A stretch of DNA of 14,067 nucleotides from CAYLPU01 sp964385635 (lineage in GTDB: Bacteria > Chloroflexota > Anaerolineae > B4-G1): the NCBI GenBank assembly GCA_964385635.1, contig CAYLPU010000117.1:1-14067 (forward strand), in the 5' to 3' direction. A model generated the notes under the pieces. The model was given only the letters and a program-made list of their open reading frames with translations, was not told the origin of the DNA and made no database searches. Positions 13,848 through 14,067 of the stretch are shown here, one piece after another. Positions within the stretch are counted from its first letter, which is position 1; the number at the start of each line of letters is the position of its first letter. The position numbers were made by a program, and so were the translations under genes.

Positions 13848-13853
13848 ATCATA
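13848..13853 (-). promoter_or_regulatory. Candidate -10 box for the polysaccharide operon
   Basis: TATGAT on the - strand (13853 to 13848) matches the -10 consensus at 5 of 6 positions, 70 bp upstream of the decarboxylase ATG. No good -35 hexamer is seen at 16-18 bp spacing. If used, both 22-bp repeats would lie in the 5' untranslated region. Confidence 0.25.
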
Positions 13854-13884
13854 CCGCAGGGTGAGGAATTCCACCATGCCTGCC

Positions 13885-14067
13885 TCAGTAGCCCACGCCA
13901 ACCAGCCGGGCGATCAGGTTACGGTGCGGTATGATGGCTCCCTGCGGGCAGACTTCGGCGCAGCAGAAGCAGCCGATGCAGCGATCCAGGTCGAAGAGCG
14001 GGGGCTCGGTCAGGAGACCTTCGCCCATCGTCGGGAGACCTTCGCCCATCGTCGGGAGACCTTCGCC
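13885..14067 (-). CDS. C-terminal 4Fe-4S ferredoxin segment of a probable DUF362-family protein, cut by window edge
   Basis: Reading the - strand from the window edge, 60 codons are open before TGA at 13885-13887. After about 21 repeat-encoded residues comes PLFDLDRCIGCFCCAEVCPQGAI, a C-x2-C-x2-C-x3-C-P single 4Fe-4S cluster motif. It is followed by PHRNLIARLVGVGY at the end. A lone cluster with a C-x-x-C-x-C-C pattern right at the C terminus followed by an L-A-R-L-like tail is the arrangement of DUF362 proteins. Other ferredoxin-tailed proteins cannot be excluded. The segment just before the motif is made of in-frame copies of a 21-bp repeat. The N-terminal part lies outside the window, so it is not possible to tell whether the gene is intact. 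Confidence 0.6.
   Translation of the reverse strand, partial: GEGLPTMGEGLPTMGEGLLTEPPLFDLDRCIGCFCCAEVCPQGAIIPHRNLIARLVGVGY
14008..14067 (-). repeat. Tandem 21-bp repeats (GGTCAGGAGACC family) translated in the ferredoxin protein, running off the edge
   Basis: Two full units (14008-14028, 14029-14049) and an 18-bp partial unit (14050-14067) are visible. They encode successive MGEGLPT-type heptapeptides in the same frame as the ferredoxin motif. Units 2 and 3 carry CGTCGGGAGACC in place of GGTCAGGAGACC. The array continues past the window. Confidence 0.8.

Noticed and set aside
13848..13935. 10-bp inverted repeat ATCATACCGC (13848-13857) / GCGGTATGAT (13926-13935)
   Set aside because: The arms are 68 nt apart, and one lies in the ferredoxin coding sequence. 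I see no supporting structure, so it may be chance, though one arm overlaps the candidate -10 box.
14008..14067. 21-bp units considered as a CRISPR array
   Set aside because: There are no unique spacers between units, and the units are translated in frame with a ferredoxin motif.

Overview
The window looks like chromosomal DNA of a Chloroflexota bacterium, probably Anaerolineae-like. The evidence is GC-rich coding sequence, frequent TTG starts, secreted proteins with Pro/Thr linkers, a C-terminal FLPLVL tail on an exported glycosidase, a DUF362-type ferredoxin tail, and many short dispersed repeats inside reading frames. The taxonomic call is inference from style, not from a marker gene.

Layout: genes on the + strand fill 1-8456 and genes on the - strand fill 8480-14067. 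The two halves converge across a 23-bp gap. From the left edge come the 3' end of a surface/secreted protein, an exported two-domain glycosidase (alpha/alpha-toroid-like domain plus GH113-type TIM barrel), and a tight three-gene cluster. That cluster is a PglZ-family protein of the BREX defence system that has lost its phosphatase core, a small BrxA-like protein, and an 822-aa TPR protein with a C-terminal SAP/winged-helix-like module. After a roughly 360-bp stretch with no recognisable gene come a YfcE/MJ0936-type phosphodiesterase, with a possible leaderless promoter, and a RimJ/RimL-like GNAT acetyltransferase.

The - strand carries what reads as an exopolysaccharide/O-antigen operon. In transcription order it is UDP-glucuronate decarboxylase (makes UDP-xylose), a Wzy/WaaL-type O-antigen polymerase/ligase, a GtrA-family membrane protein, a GT4 glycosyltransferase, a small four-fold beta-flower protein, and a polytopic membrane protein of unknown function. 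Spacing is 3-22 bp or ATGA overlap throughout, which implies one transcript. Upstream of it, running off the right edge, is the C-terminal ferredoxin segment of a DUF362-type protein.

Two things stand out. First, the pglZ-brxA pair keeps the order of a type 3 BREX locus, but PglZ is reduced in frame to its N-terminal domain plus its last ~30 residues and the other BREX genes are absent. It may be a decayed defence island or a reduced derivative tied to the TPR protein. Second, at least six unrelated short repeat families (a 15-bp perfect hairpin, 7-mer, 8-mer and 21-mer arrays, and two REP-like hairpins) lie inside or at the ends of coding sequences and are translated in frame. Most of them are in the polysaccharide operon.
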